Source: CBDDEC01 sp965226785
GTDB lineage: Bacteria > Chloroflexota > Dehalococcoidia > UBA2979
Reading direction: 5' to 3'
Length of the DNA: 64,000 nucleotides
NCBI GenBank assembly: GCA_965226785.1
Contig: CBDDEC010000003.1
Location: 310,001 to 374,000 of the forward strand
The notes beneath the pieces were generated by a model, which did not search any database, was not told where the DNA came from, and was given only the letters and a program-made list of their open reading frames with translations. How positions within the stretch are numbered: the first letter of the stretch is position 1; each line of letters begins with the position of its first letter. The position numbers were made by a program, and so were the translations under genes. Positions 1-8,180 of this stretch are shown piece by piece.

Positions 1-319
1 CCGGCGCTACCTGCTGTCCGGCCTGCCCGTCCGCGGCCGCATCGTCGTCGACGCGGGCGCCGCGCGGGCGCTGCGGCAGCGTGGCACCTCGCTGCTCCCG
101 GCGGGCGTGACCGGCTGCAGCGGCCGCTTCGAGCGTGGCGACGTGGTCCAGGTCGTGACGGACGACGGTGAAGCCGTTGCCAGCGGGATGACGAACTACG
201 GCGCTGACGAGGTCCAGCGCATCCTGGGCAAGCACTCCGACCAGATCGCCGGCGTCCTCGGTTACGAGTTCGGCGAAGAGATCGTCCACCGCAACAACCT
301 CGCGCTGACCGAGGGCTAG
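1..319 (+). CDS. proB: Glutamate 5-kinase, C-terminal part (5-prime truncated by window)
   Basis: The reading frame is open from base 2, so the start lies outside the window; about 105 residues are visible. The segment matches the C-terminal PUA domain of glutamate 5-kinase: GRIVVDAGAARAL, then a stretch ending LLPAGVTGCSG, then SGMTNYGADEVQRILGK and a final LGYEFGEEIVHRNNLAL. The enzyme phosphorylates glutamate in the first step of proline synthesis and is feedback-inhibited by proline in the family. proA lies about 640 bases downstream, separated by one kinase gene, which supports the call. The catalytic amino-acid kinase domain is not visible. Confidence 0.93.
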   Translation, partial: RRYLLSGLPVRGRIVVDAGAARALRQRGTSLLPAGVTGCSGRFERGDVVQVVTDDGEAVASGMTNYGADEVQRILGKHSDQIAGVLGYEFGEEIVHRNNLALTEG

Positions 320-320
320 C

Positions 321-911
321 ATGCCGTCGCACCCGCGGCGCCCATTGCTCATCGTCGTCAACGGACCGCCCGCTGCGGGTAAGACGGCGCTCGCCGAACA
401 CCTCGAACATGCGCTGCGCCTGCCCCATTTCGCCAAGGACCGGTTCAAGGAGACGCTCTACGAACTAGATGAGGGCGAGGACTGGCGCGCGCAGCTCGCG
501 AACCGCGAGTTCAACCGACGGCTCGGGGCCGTCTCGATCCGGCTGATGTTCGAGGCTGCGGAGACCGTCCTCACCGCAGGCGAGTCGGTGATCATCGAGG
601 CCAACCTGCTGCCCGACCTTGCTGGGCCGGACCTCGCAGCGATCGAGGAGCGCACCGGCTGCCGCCTGCTGCAGGTGTTCGTGACCGCCGAGGCGGAGAC
701 GCTGATCGAGCGCTTCGTGACGCGCCAGCAGAGCGATGAACGGCACCTCGGTCACCGCCTCCAGGCAGTGGAGACGGACAACCTCGCCGGCCGCCTGCCC
801 TGGCCGCCGCTCGCCATCGACGACACGCTCGAGGTCGACACGACCGACCTCGACGGCCTCGACTACGCCCCACTGCTGCGCCAGATCCGCGCGCGGCTCG
901 CGGCCGGGTGA
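321..911 (+). CDS. P-loop kinase (AAA/zeta-toxin or CPT-like fold) between proB and proA
   Basis: A 196-residue protein with an N-terminal Walker A, GPPAAGKT, at residues 15-22. This is followed by HFAKDRFKETLY, reminiscent of small-molecule kinases in the chloramphenicol phosphotransferase/zeta-toxin-like group, and by VIIEANLL, a Walker B-like strand. A later Arg-rich stretch (FVTRQQSDERHLGHR) may form a lid. The substrate is not identifiable. The ATG lies one base after the proB stop, so it is probably cotranscribed with proB. There is no matching antitoxin, which argues against a toxin role. Confidence 0.72.
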   Translation: MPSHPRRPLLIVVNGPPAAGKTALAEHLEHALRLPHFAKDRFKETLYELDEGEDWRAQLANREFNRRLGAVSIRLMFEAAETVLTAGESVIIEANLLPDLAGPDLAAIEERTGCRLLQVFVTAEAETLIERFVTRQQSDERHLGHRLQAVETDNLAGRLPWPPLAIDDTLEVDTTDLDGLDYAPLLRQIRARLAAG

Positions 912-944
912 ATGCCGACGCGCCACCACAAGCCGTCCCTGCGG

Positions 945-950
945 TACGAT
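945..950 (+). promoter_or_regulatory. -10 hexamer (TACGAT) just upstream of proA
   Basis: TACGAT lies 10 bases before the proA ATG, so a transcript from it would have almost no leader. No clear -35 is visible. Similar hexamers lie 6-7 bases before several other starts in the window. Confidence 0.4.
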
Positions 951-960
951 CCTTCGCCTG

Positions 961-2247
961 ATGACTACCACGATCGCCTCCCACGCCACCTCCGAGGCTG
1001 CGCAGAAGGCCGCGCTGGCGCGCGCCGCTGGCAAGCGCATGTCTGCGGTGGGCACCGAGCAGAAGAACGAGGCCCTCGAGCGCCTCGCCGATGCCCTGAT
1101 CGCGGACACGTCGCGGATCCTCGAGGTGAATGAGCCCGAGGTCGCGCGCGGTGAGGCCAAGGGCCTGCGTGGCTCCTTCATCGAGCGCATGACGCTCAGC
1201 GAGGCGCGCCTCGAGGGCATGGCCGACGATGTGCGGTCGGTGGCGGCGCTGCCCGACCCGATCGGGCAGATCTCCGACATGACCACGCGGCCGAACGGCT
1301 TGCGCATCGGCAAGATCAGCGTGCCGCTCGGTGTGATCGGTGCGGTCTACGAGTCGCGGCCCAACGTGACGGTGGACTTCGCCTCGATCACGCTCAAGTC
1401 GAGCAACGGCGTCGTGCTGCGCTCCGGATCGGATGCGCACGAGAGCTCGAGCCTGCTGGCTTCGATCGCGCAGCGGGAGGCGACCGCCGCAGGCCTCCCG
1501 GCGGACCTCATCCAGTTCATCGACTCGACCGACCGTGACGAAGTCGGCTTCATGCTCGCCTCGCACGATTCGATCGACCTCATGATCCCGCGCGGCGGCT
1601 CCGAGCTGATCCGACGCGTCCGCGACGAGGCAACGATGCCCGTCGTCGCGGGCGGCATCGGCGTCTGTCACACCTACGTGGACGCCTCGGCCGACGCGGC
1701 GATGGCGCGCGACATTGCGGTGAACGCCAAGACGGCGCGGCCGTCGGTTTGCAACGCCATGGACACCCTGCTCGTACACGCGGCGGCCGCCGAGGGTGCA
1801 CTGCCCCTCATCGCCGAGGCGCTGCATGACGCTGGTGTGACACTGCACGCGGACGAGCGCACCGCGGCGATGCTCGGTGTGCCCGCCGTGCCCGTCGAAG
1901 AGGACGAGGATTACGATCGCGAGTGGCTGTCGCTCGACTGCTCGGTCCGCGTGGTCGGCTCGATCGACGAGGCGTTGGAGCACATCGAGGAGCACGGCAG
2001 CGGCCACTCCGAGTGCATCGTCAGCGAGTCCTACCCGGAAACGCAGCGCTTCCTGCGCGAAGTCGACGCCGCGGCCGTCTTCGTGAACGCTTCGACCTAC
2101 TTCAACGACGGTGGGCAGTTCGGCCTCGGCGTCGAGGTCGGCGTCTCGACGCAGAAGATGCACGCGCGCGGTCCGATGGGCCTGCGCGAGCTGACCTCGT
2201 ACAAGTGGATGGTGCTCGGCGACGGACACACACGGCCGGCCGGTTAG
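961..2247 (+). CDS. proA: Gamma-glutamyl phosphate reductase
   Basis: A 428-residue protein, the usual length for ProA. It reduces glutamyl 5-phosphate to glutamate 5-semialdehyde with NADPH, the second step of proline synthesis. Visible motifs are VIGAVYESRPNVTVD (nucleotide and substrate binding), MIPRGGSELI, and the catalytic cysteine in PSVCNAMDTLLVH at about residue 264. The C-terminus carries FGLGVEVGVSTQKMHARG, typical of the family. The frame is open further upstream, but ATG 961 is chosen because it gives the standard N-terminus and follows a -10-like hexamer. The proB and kinase genes lie directly upstream. Confidence 0.96.
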   Translation: MTTTIASHATSEAAQKAALARAAGKRMSAVGTEQKNEALERLADALIADTSRILEVNEPEVARGEAKGLRGSFIERMTLSEARLEGMADDVRSVAALPDPIGQISDMTTRPNGLRIGKISVPLGVIGAVYESRPNVTVDFASITLKSSNGVVLRSGSDAHESSSLLASIAQREATAAGLPADLIQFIDSTDRDEVGFMLASHDSIDLMIPRGGSELIRRVRDEATMPVVAGGIGVCHTYVDASADAAMARDIAVNAKTARPSVCNAMDTLLVHAAAAEGALPLIAEALHDAGVTLHADERTAAMLGVPAVPVEEDEDYDREWLSLDCSVRVVGSIDEALEHIEEHGSGHSECIVSESYPETQRFLREVDAAAVFVNASTYFNDGGQFGLGVEVGVSTQKMHARGPMGLRELTSYKWMVLGDGHTRPAG

Positions 2248-2607
2248 GTGGCCACGCGCGAGGACGGCGACACGCCTGCCGGCGGTTCTCGCTGGCGCTT
2301 CGAGCGCGAGTCGCGCACGCCGCACTCTGAGCAGTGGACGATCGAGACCGCCGAGTTCGCGGTCGGGCGCGTCGACCTGCATTTCACTTCCTCGCGCACA
2401 TTCGGCACCATCGCGCTCCACAGCTCGGTCGACGAAGCCTCGATCGAGGAGTTGATCGCCGAGGTGGACGAGCGCCTCGTGCTCACCGCCGATCCGGAGC
2501 GCGACGACTTCGTGGTCACGGTCTGGCGCGGCGAGTCATACGGGACGTTCTCTGAGGATCCCTCCGAGGCCGCCGCCGATCCGGCGACGGAGGTCGACGA
2601 GGAGTGA
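2248..2607 (+). CDS. Conserved-looking small hypothetical protein
   Basis: A 119-residue protein starting at a GTG directly after the proA stop and ending in a 4-base overlap with the HAD gene. It is acidic at the C-terminus (AADPATEVDEE) and has alternating strands in the middle (GRVDLHFTSSRTFGTIALH; DDFVVTVWRG), suggesting a small alpha/beta fold. No family motif is recognised. Tight packing between proA and the phosphatase supports it being real and cotranscribed. Confidence 0.6.
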   Translation: MATREDGDTPAGGSRWRFERESRTPHSEQWTIETAEFAVGRVDLHFTSSRTFGTIALHSSVDEASIEELIAEVDERLVLTADPERDDFVVTVWRGESYGTFSEDPSEAAADPATEVDEE

Positions 2608-3371
2608 GCCCTCGACGCCACGAGCTCGACCCGACGCGCGTCGAGGTGGTGTCGTTCGACCTCGACGGGACGCTGATCGACGCGGCGGCCGGGTGGCGTG
2701 TCGGCTTCGAGGCCGCTTTCGCCCAGCTCGTGGAACGCCAGCCCCCGCTCGCGGACCTCGGCGACCCACTTGCGGTGCACGACGGGCCGTTCGTCGACTA
2801 CATGAACGAGGCGCACCAGGCCGGCGGCGGCCGCGAGTGGGACACGGCGTTCGTGCGTGATGCGTTCCGCCAGCTCCTGGCACGCCACGGCGCGCGCGAC
2901 GACGCGTTCGCGGACGAGGTGTTCGAGGCGTACGAGCAGACCTGGCCGCGCTCCGTTGCGATCTACGAAGAGACGCTGCCGACGCTCGACGCGCTACGCG
3001 GGCGTACGAGGATCGTGATGATCTCGAACGGCCTCACGCAGTACCAGTGGCCCAAGATCGACCGCTTCGACCTGCGCCCCTACTTCGATCGCATCGTGAT
3101 CTCGGAGGAGGCCGGGGTGGTGAAGCCGGAGGCCGCGATCTTCGCAGCAGCGATCGAGGGGTTCGATGTCGCGCCGGAGGCGGCGATCCACGTCGGCGAC
3201 TCGCACTCGGCCGATGTCGTCGGCGCGCGGGCGGCCGGTTGGTTGGCCGCATGGATCCGGCGCGGCGATGGACACGCGGCCGTCGAGGCGGGCCAGGACG
3301 CCGCACACAACGCCGACCTCGAGGTCACGTCGCTCCTCGAAGTCGCCGATTGGCTCGCGGGTGGTGGCTAG
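2604..3371 (+). CDS. HAD-superfamily hydrolase
   Basis: A 255-residue HAD phosphatase. Motif I is SFDLDGTLID (catalytic aspartates at residues 19 and 21), motif II is in IVMISNG, motif III is the lysine in GVVKPEAAIF, and motif IV is HVGDSHSADVVGARAAG. A helical cap follows motif I, as in subfamily IA. The substrate is a small phosphorylated metabolite that cannot be specified. The GTG start overlaps the preceding stop by 4 bases, indicating translational coupling. It converges with the flippase-like gene, and their stops overlap by 4 bases. Confidence 0.85.
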   Translation: MSPRRHELDPTRVEVVSFDLDGTLIDAAAGWRVGFEAAFAQLVERQPPLADLGDPLAVHDGPFVDYMNEAHQAGGGREWDTAFVRDAFRQLLARHGARDDAFADEVFEAYEQTWPRSVAIYEETLPTLDALRGRTRIVMISNGLTQYQWPKIDRFDLRPYFDRIVISEEAGVVKPEAAIFAAAIEGFDVAPEAAIHVGDSHSADVVGARAAGWLAAWIRRGDGHAAVEAGQDAAHNADLEVTSLLEVADWLAGGG

Positions 3372-4411
3372 CGCTCCCGCGCCGAGCGCGAGAGGTAGAG
3401 CATCGCGAGCAGGCCGATCGCGGTCGGGACCCAGAGGGTCACGGCGCGGGTGACCAGCGCAGCGGCGGTAGCGGTGCCGCGGACCACGCCGTCGATCAAT
3501 GTGTTGGCCAGCGTCACAAGGCCGCCTTCGGCGACACCGAGCCCACCGGGCGTGAGCAAGAGTCCGCCCGCCAGCGTCGCGACCGGCCAGACGAACGCCG
3601 CCTGGAAGAGCGTCGTCGAGGTCGCTTCGATACCGAGGCCGTGCAAGACGAGCCAGTACGCGCCCACTTCCGCGACCCACGAGACGAACGAGATCACGGT
3701 CGCCAGCGCCAGCGGCCGCCACGTCAGCAACACGTCCGATGCACCGGCGAACTCCTCGGCGTGTGGCGCCAGGCGCCGCAACAGCGGGATGCGCTCGATG
3801 ATCCTCGCGACGCGGCGCGCCAGCCGCGGGCTGCGCAGGATCGCGAGCAACCCGAGCGCCAGCAACGCGGAAGCGGCGACCACCGGCAGGGCGGTGCGGT
3901 ATACGAGCAGCCCCGACGCGGCAAGGACGACGAGGCCGAGCAGATCCGTGACGCGCTCGGCCAGCACGATCGGCGCGGTGCGGGCAGCAGGCGCGCCACC
4001 CGCGCGCGCGACGTAGTAGGACTTCACCCACTCGCCCACCCGCCCCGGCGTCACCTGCATGGCCACCCCAGCGGCGTAGATCGTGGCCGAACGGGGGACG
4101 GGCAGCAGCTCGCCCGGCTCGCTCACCAGCGCGAGGTAATAGTGCCAGCGCACCCCCCGGATAGCGTGCGCGGCCAACGCCAGCACGAGCGCGGGCAACA
4201 CCCAGCTCTCGTCGAGGTCGCGCAGAGCGTCGGCGACATCGCCTGCGTCGGCGTAGAGGGTGATCGCCACCGAGACGACGGCGGCGAGGACCACCGTCAG
4301 GACCACGCCTCGGCGGATCGCCGCGCGCGAGGGTGCACCGAGCGCCGAGGACTCGTCGGGAGCGGTCGGCGGACGGCGCGGTGGGATCGGGGGAGTCGGT
4401 TGGTCGCTCAC
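3368..4411 (-). CDS. Lysylphosphatidylglycerol synthase TM region-like (YbhN/AglD-type) membrane protein
   Basis: A 347-residue protein with a Pro-rich cytoplasmic N-terminus, then about eight hydrophobic segments. The pattern PGRVGEWVKSYYVAR, followed later by a hydrophobic segment and LTPGGLGVAEGGLVTL, is characteristic of the LPG synthase transmembrane / UPF0104 family, whose members flip or transfer lipid-linked groups. There is no aminoacyl-transferase (DUF2156) domain, so it is not a full MprF. It lies just downstream of the transketolase genes on the same strand (13-base gap) and could share their transcript. Confidence 0.8.
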   Translation of the reverse strand: MSDQPTPPIPPRRPPTAPDESSALGAPSRAAIRRGVVLTVVLAAVVSVAITLYADAGDVADALRDLDESWVLPALVLALAAHAIRGVRWHYYLALVSEPGELLPVPRSATIYAAGVAMQVTPGRVGEWVKSYYVARAGGAPAARTAPIVLAERVTDLLGLVVLAASGLLVYRTALPVVAASALLALGLLAILRSPRLARRVARIIERIPLLRRLAPHAEEFAGASDVLLTWRPLALATVISFVSWVAEVGAYWLVLHGLGIEATSTTLFQAAFVWPVATLAGGLLLTPGGLGVAEGGLVTLANTLIDGVVRGTATAAALVTRAVTLWVPTAIGLLAMLYLSRSARER

Positions 4412-4424
4412 GCGACCGCGCGGG

Positions 4425-5378
4425 CTAGCCGCTCGTCCGGGCGATCAGCCGGCGCGCGGCGTCCGCCACACCGTCAGCCGTCAGGCCCATGATCTCGAGG
4501 ACGCCGCTCCAGGTGCCCGACTCGCCGTAGCGGTTGTCGACGCCGACGAACTCCATGGGCACCGGCTGGCGAGTCGCCAGGGCCTGCGCACACATCGCGC
4601 CGAGGCCGGAGTGGATGAGGTGCTCCTCCGCGACGACAATGCGGCCGGTCTCGCGCGCCGCTGCCTCGAGGGCGTCGACGTCGAGCGGCCTGATCGTCGC
4701 CATGTTCAGCACGCGTGCCTCGATGCCCTCGGCGGCCAGCCGTTCGGCGGCAGCGAGAGAGCGTCCGACCATCAGCCCGCAGGCGACGATGGTGAGGTCG
4801 CCGCCATCGCGGAGCATGTCGGCCCGACCGAGCTGAAAGCGCGAGCCGTCCTGGTAGACGACCGGGATCTTCGGGCGACCGGTGCGGATGTAGAACGGCC
4901 CGTCCTGCTCGATCGCAGCGCGGACGACGGCCTCCGACTCGACGACGTCAGCCGGGACACAGACGGTGAAGTTGACCAGCGAAGAGAAGATCGCCAGGTC
5001 CTCGATCGACTGGGCCGAGGCGCCATCCTCGCCCGTGGAAACGCCGCCGTGGCTGGCGACGACCTTGACGTTGAGCTTGGGCTGGGCGACCGACATGCGC
5101 AGCTGGTCGAAGGCGTGCTCGGCGAAGACGGCGAAGGTCGTGGCGAAGACGGTGTGGCCCATCGTCGCCATCCCCGCCGCTGCCGAGATCATGTTCTGCT
5201 CGGCGACACCGAAGCTGAAGAACCGCTCCGGGTACTCGTCGCGGAACAGCCGCGCCGAGGTCGACTTGCCGAGGTCGGCGTCGACGACCACGATGTCCAC
5301 GCCACTTCGACGGGCGTCGATCAGCGTCGGGCCCAGGGCCTCGCGGGTCGCGGCGTCAGGCAACGTGGCGGTGGTCAT
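4425..5378 (-). CDS. Transketolase, C-terminal subunit
   Basis: A 317-residue protein containing the pyrimidine-binding and C-terminal domains of transketolase. FGVAEQNMISAAAGMA is the hallmark glutamate motif that activates the thiamin diphosphate aminopyrimidine. Later come TVCVPADVVESEAVVRAA and RPLDVDALEAAARETGRIVVAEEH. It must pair with the N-terminal subunit encoded immediately upstream. The ATG at 5378 shares one base with that gene's TGA, so the two are translationally coupled. Two-gene transketolases are known in archaea and several bacterial phyla. Alternative: a subunit pair for a specialised sugar pathway. Confidence 0.92.
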   Translation of the reverse strand: MTTATLPDAATREALGPTLIDARRSGVDIVVVDADLGKSTSARLFRDEYPERFFSFGVAEQNMISAAAGMATMGHTVFATTFAVFAEHAFDQLRMSVAQPKLNVKVVASHGGVSTGEDGASAQSIEDLAIFSSLVNFTVCVPADVVESEAVVRAAIEQDGPFYIRTGRPKIPVVYQDGSRFQLGRADMLRDGGDLTIVACGLMVGRSLAAAERLAAEGIEARVLNMATIRPLDVDALEAAARETGRIVVAEEHLIHSGLGAMCAQALATRQPVPMEFVGVDNRYGESGTWSGVLEIMGLTADGVADAARRLIARTSG

Positions 5379-6202
5379 CAGTCGGCCAACTCTTGCATCG
5401 CCTGCTCGTACTGCTCGTCGGAAGGTGGCGCGCCGTGGAACGCGGGGTTGTTCTCCATAAACGAGACCCCGCGCCCCTTCACCGTGTCGAAGATGACGCA
5501 CGCGGGCTGACCCTGGACGTCGCGCGCCCACGCCAGCGCCTCCTCGACCTCCTCGAGGTCGTGGCCGTCGAGGCCCCGCCGTACGGCCCAGCCGAACGCC
5601 TCGTACTTCTCATCGAGAGGTTCGCTGACCATGGTCTTGTTCGTGAAGTCGTCGTTCTGGATGCCGTTACGGTCGATGATCGCAATCAGGCCGTCGATGT
5701 CGTGGTGCGCGGCGGCCATCGCCGCTTCCCAGACCTGGCCTTCGTTCTGCTCGCCGTCGCCCATCAAGACGTAGACGCGGTTGTCCAGGTTCTGCAGGCG
5801 CATGGCCAGCCGAACGCCGAGGCCAAACGAAAGGCCCATCCCCAGCGACCCTGCGGAGTTCTCGACGCCGGGCGGGGTGCCCAGAACGGAGTGCCCCTGC
5901 AGGCGCGAGCCGGCGCGCCGGAACGTGCTGAGCTCTTCGACGGGGAGGTAACCCTGCTCGGCCAGGATCGCGTACTGACCGGGGGTGCAGTGGCCCTTGC
6001 TCATGATGAAGCGGTCGCGGTCGGGCCAGTCGGGACGCTCGGGGTCGTGCTTGAGGATGCGGCCGTACAGCACCGCGAGGATGTCCGTCGAAGACATCGA
6101 GCCGCCGATATGGCCCGACTTCGCCTCATAAACCATGGTGACGATATGACGACGCATGCGACGCGTCAGCGCCAGGAGGTCAGTCTCCACGTCAGTGACC
6201 AT
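5378..6202 (-). CDS. Transketolase, N-terminal (thiamin diphosphate-binding) subunit
   Basis: A 274-residue protein. It carries SGHIGGSMSSTDILAVLY and RDRFIMSKGHCTPGQYA near the N-terminus, PPGVENSAGSLGMGLSFG, and the ThDP/metal motif GDGEQNEGQVWEA at about residues 150-162. It supplies the diphosphate-binding half of the active site and is completed by the C-terminal subunit downstream. The reaction transfers two-carbon ketol units in the pentose phosphate pathway. ATG 6202 follows a plausible promoter and a weak purine-rich site. Confidence 0.93.
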   Translation of the reverse strand: MVTDVETDLLALTRRMRRHIVTMVYEAKSGHIGGSMSSTDILAVLYGRILKHDPERPDWPDRDRFIMSKGHCTPGQYAILAEQGYLPVEELSTFRRAGSRLQGHSVLGTPPGVENSAGSLGMGLSFGLGVRLAMRLQNLDNRVYVLMGDGEQNEGQVWEAAMAAAHHDIDGLIAIIDRNGIQNDDFTNKTMVSEPLDEKYEAFGWAVRRGLDGHDLEEVEEALAWARDVQGQPACVIFDTVKGRGVSFMENNPAFHGAPPSDEQYEQAMQELAD

Positions 6203-6243
6203 CGATTGACCCGCCCTGCACTCGGCTCCAGCGCCGATGGCGC

Positions 6244-6274
6244 GAGTATAGAGACGGCGCGACCGTTCGGTCTA
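6244..6274 (-). promoter_or_regulatory. Promoter of the transketolase genes
   Basis: On the minus strand TTAGAC (6274-6269) and TATACT (6249-6244) are separated by 19 bases and point toward the transketolase start 42 bases further on. The -10 matches the consensus well; the spacing is slightly long. Confidence 0.5.
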
Positions 6275-6339
6275 ATCAGCCCTTCTCGAACGCCGCAGAG
6301 ATCCGGACCCGGCCGCCCGCGATGACCCTCGACGTGTCG

Positions 6340-6591
6340 TCAGGCGCAGGAAGAGTGCCCGCAGATCGGGCACAGGCGGCAGCCCTCGCCGAAGACGAGG
6401 GGGCCGCCGCAGTCGGGGCAGCGCGGACCGAACTGTCGCGCTCGCCGCAGCCGCCCGGTGGCTCGCCCGCCGCCCGCTGGTGGCGCGGCGACCGGCGAGG
6501 CAGCGACGGGCGGGGAGATCGAGGTGAACGCGACCGTCGTCTCTGTTCGTTCCAGCAGTTCCGTCGTCGTCACGAGAACGCTCCCCGCCAT
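6340..6591 (-). CDS. Small zinc-ribbon protein resembling the class II ribonucleotide reductase C-terminal tail
   Basis: An 83-residue protein starting at ATG 6591 (the longer open frame to 6750 would run through the operator sites, so it is rejected). The N-terminal half (residues 1-32) is Thr/Val-rich and a Pro-Ala-Gly linker follows. The last 27 residues contain CPDCGGPL, then EGCRLCPICGHSSC, giving a Cys4 zinc ribbon with extra cysteines. This layout closely resembles the redox-active C-terminal tail of adenosylcobalamin-dependent ribonucleotide reductase (NrdJ), but here it is free-standing. Two LexA-type operators lie 52-96 bases upstream, suggesting DNA-damage control. The function is inferred only by resemblance. 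Confidence 0.6.
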   Translation of the reverse strand: MAGSVLVTTTELLERTETTVAFTSISPPVAASPVAAPPAGGGRATGRLRRARQFGPRCPDCGGPLVFGEGCRLCPICGHSSCA

Positions 6592-6642
6592 GGCCCTCGA
6601 CCCCTCGCCCGCACGTGCTGGCGACCGTTCGAGGTCGGACCA

Positions 6643-6654
6643 GAACACGTGTTC
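6643..6654. promoter_or_regulatory. LexA-type SOS box 1 (GAACACGTGTTC)
   Basis: A perfect 12-base palindrome of the form GAAC-N4-GTTC, the core of Gram-positive/actinobacterial LexA operators. It lies 52 bases upstream of the zinc-ribbon start, in the divergent region between that gene and the small membrane protein gene at 6787. Confidence 0.6.
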
Positions 6655-6675
6655 TATCGCCGCTGGCGCATAGTA

Positions 6676-6687
6676 GAACAGACGTTC
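6676..6687. promoter_or_regulatory. LexA-type SOS box 2 (GAACAGACGTTC)
   Basis: A second GAAC-N4-GTTC site, with its centre 33 bases from the first (about three helical turns), so two repressor dimers could sit on the same face. It may control the leftward zinc-ribbon gene, the rightward membrane protein/glycerate kinase pair, or both. Confidence 0.58.
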
Positions 6688-6786
6688 TGATCTGTCAAAC
6701 GCCTCCCGCACCCGCGCGGAAGGCCCAGCGCCGCTACGATCTCCGCGCATGGCTGACCCACGACTGGGCCGGCACGGAGGTCTTCG

Positions 6787-6966
6787 TTGGGCTCGCTGAT
6801 CCGTCTCTTCCTGATCGCGACGGTGCTAGTGGTGGCCTACTTCGTGGTGTTCCGTCCGCGGCAGCTGCGTCAGCTTGGCAAGCAGTTGCGCACCGTTGGC
6901 TACGCCTACGTCGCGGCGATCCTGATCAGTGCCGTGCTCCACCTCGCCTTCGGCTGGGGCGACTAG
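6787..6966 (+). CDS. Small two-segment membrane protein (59 aa)
   Basis: A TTG start at 6787 is preceded by GGAGG (6776-6780) with 6-base spacing, which decides the start. The product has two hydrophobic stretches: LIRLFLIATVLVVAYFVVF and, after a basic loop (RPRQLRQLGKQLR), YAYVAAILISAVLHLAF. It ends GWGD. The TAG stop shares one base with the GTG of the glycerate kinase, so the two are coupled. No family is recognised. Confidence 0.65.
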   Translation: MGSLIRLFLIATVLVVAYFVVFRPRQLRQLGKQLRTVGYAYVAAILISAVLHLAFGWGD

Positions 6967-8120
6967 TGACCGGCGGACCCCCTTCGCGCGCTGCGGTCCG
7001 CCGCGTGCTCGTCTGCCCGCAGGAGTTCAAGGGTTCGCTCACCGCGGCCGAGGCCGCCTCTGCGCTGGCGCGTGGCGTCCGGCTTGCGCTCCCCGCCGTC
7101 GAGGTGGTCGAGCTGCCGATGGCCGACGGCGGGCCGGGCACCGTGACGATCGTCGGTGGCGCGACCGGCGCCGAGCTCCGGAGCGTCGAGGTCCCCGGCC
7201 CGCTCGACGCACCTACCAAGGCCACGTACGCGTTCGAACCCACCTCGCTGGTGGCGACGATCGAGGCCTCGGCCGCCGCAGGGCTACTCCTCGTCACCCC
7301 GGCCGACCGCCAGCCGTTACGCGCCAGCACGCGAGGCGTGGGCGAGCTGATCGCCGCTGCGATCGCGGACGGCGCGCTTGAGGTCATCCTCGGCGTGGGC
7401 GGCACGGGCACGAACGATGGCGGCGCCGGGGCGGCGCAGGCCCTTGGCCTGCGTTTGCTCGACGCCAACGGCGACGAGCTATCGCCGGGCCCGCTGCACC
7501 TGATCCGCCTCGACCGCATCGAAACTGGCGACGCACCGGGCGGCCTCGCCGACGCGCGGGTGCGCATCGCCGTCGACGTGACGAACCCGCTGCTCGGCGA
7601 CGAAGGCGCGACCGCTGTCTACGGTCCGCAGAAGGGCGTCACCGACTGGCAGGCCCCGGCCCTCGAGGCGTCCCTGGCTCACTTCGCCGAGATCGTCGAG
7701 CGCGACCTGGGGATCGACGTGCGTAAGCTCGAGGGCGCCGGCGCCGGCGGCGGTCTCCCCGCGGGAGTCTTAGCGGCGGCGCGCGCAGCCGGCGGCAGCT
7801 GTGACCTCGAGTCGGGCGCGGCACTGGTCGCCGAGCGCGTCGCTCTACCGGCCGCCATCGAAGCGGCCGACCTCGTCCTCACCGGCGAGGGGTCGCTGGA
7901 CGCCCAGAGCGCCTACGGCAAGTCGACGGCCTATGTCGCCTCGCTGGCCGCGGCTGCCGGCAAGCGCTGCCTCATCGTCGCTGGCGCCGTCGAGGGCGTT
8001 CCGGCGAACATCGAGGCCGCGCTCGCGCTCACGGACCTTGCACGCGACCTCGACGACTCGCACGCGCGCGCGGCGGAGCTGGCCACGGAGGCGGCGGAGC
8101 GGTTGGTCGGCAGCACCTAG
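6966..8120 (+). CDS. Glycerate 2-kinase
   Basis: A 384-residue protein of the GarK/GlxK glycerate kinase family, which phosphorylates glycerate to 2-phosphoglycerate. Visible motifs are the N-terminal VLVCPQEFKGSLTAAEAA, PMADGGPGTV, ILGVGGTGTNDGGAGAAQALG in the middle, and DLVLTGEGSLDAQSAYGKSTAYVA near the end. The length is normal. The GTG start overlaps the preceding TAG by one base, so it is probably expressed from the promoter region around 6690-6780 together with the small membrane protein. Confidence 0.92.
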   Translation: MTGGPPSRAAVRRVLVCPQEFKGSLTAAEAASALARGVRLALPAVEVVELPMADGGPGTVTIVGGATGAELRSVEVPGPLDAPTKATYAFEPTSLVATIEASAAAGLLLVTPADRQPLRASTRGVGELIAAAIADGALEVILGVGGTGTNDGGAGAAQALGLRLLDANGDELSPGPLHLIRLDRIETGDAPGGLADARVRIAVDVTNPLLGDEGATAVYGPQKGVTDWQAPALEASLAHFAEIVERDLGIDVRKLEGAGAGGGLPAGVLAAARAAGGSCDLESGAALVAERVALPAAIEAADLVLTGEGSLDAQSAYGKSTAYVASLAAAAGKRCLIVAGAVEGVPANIEAALALTDLARDLDDSHARAAELATEAAERLVGST

Positions 8121-8132
8121 CGCCGGCGCAAC

Positions 8133-8154
8133 AGCCCCGCCGCGAGGCGGGGCT
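8133..8154. terminator. Hairpin between convergent genes
   Basis: A perfect 9-base-pair GC stem (AGCCCCGCC / GGCGGGGCT) with a 4-base loop sits between the glycerate kinase stop and the convergent diiron protein stop. There is no T-tract on either side, so it may act in both directions or need a factor. Confidence 0.5.
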
Positions 8155-8180
8155 GAGCTGTGCTCGAAGCGTCGAGGTGG

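Noticed and set aside
592..2421. 609-residue minus-strand open frame over proA
   Set aside because: It is the antisense of a well-supported proA and its composition is Arg/Leu-rich as expected for a shadow frame in GC-rich DNA.
6591..6750. Longer N-terminal form of the zinc-ribbon protein
   Set aside because: It would place the two LexA boxes inside the coding region; ATG 6591 fits the operators and composition better.
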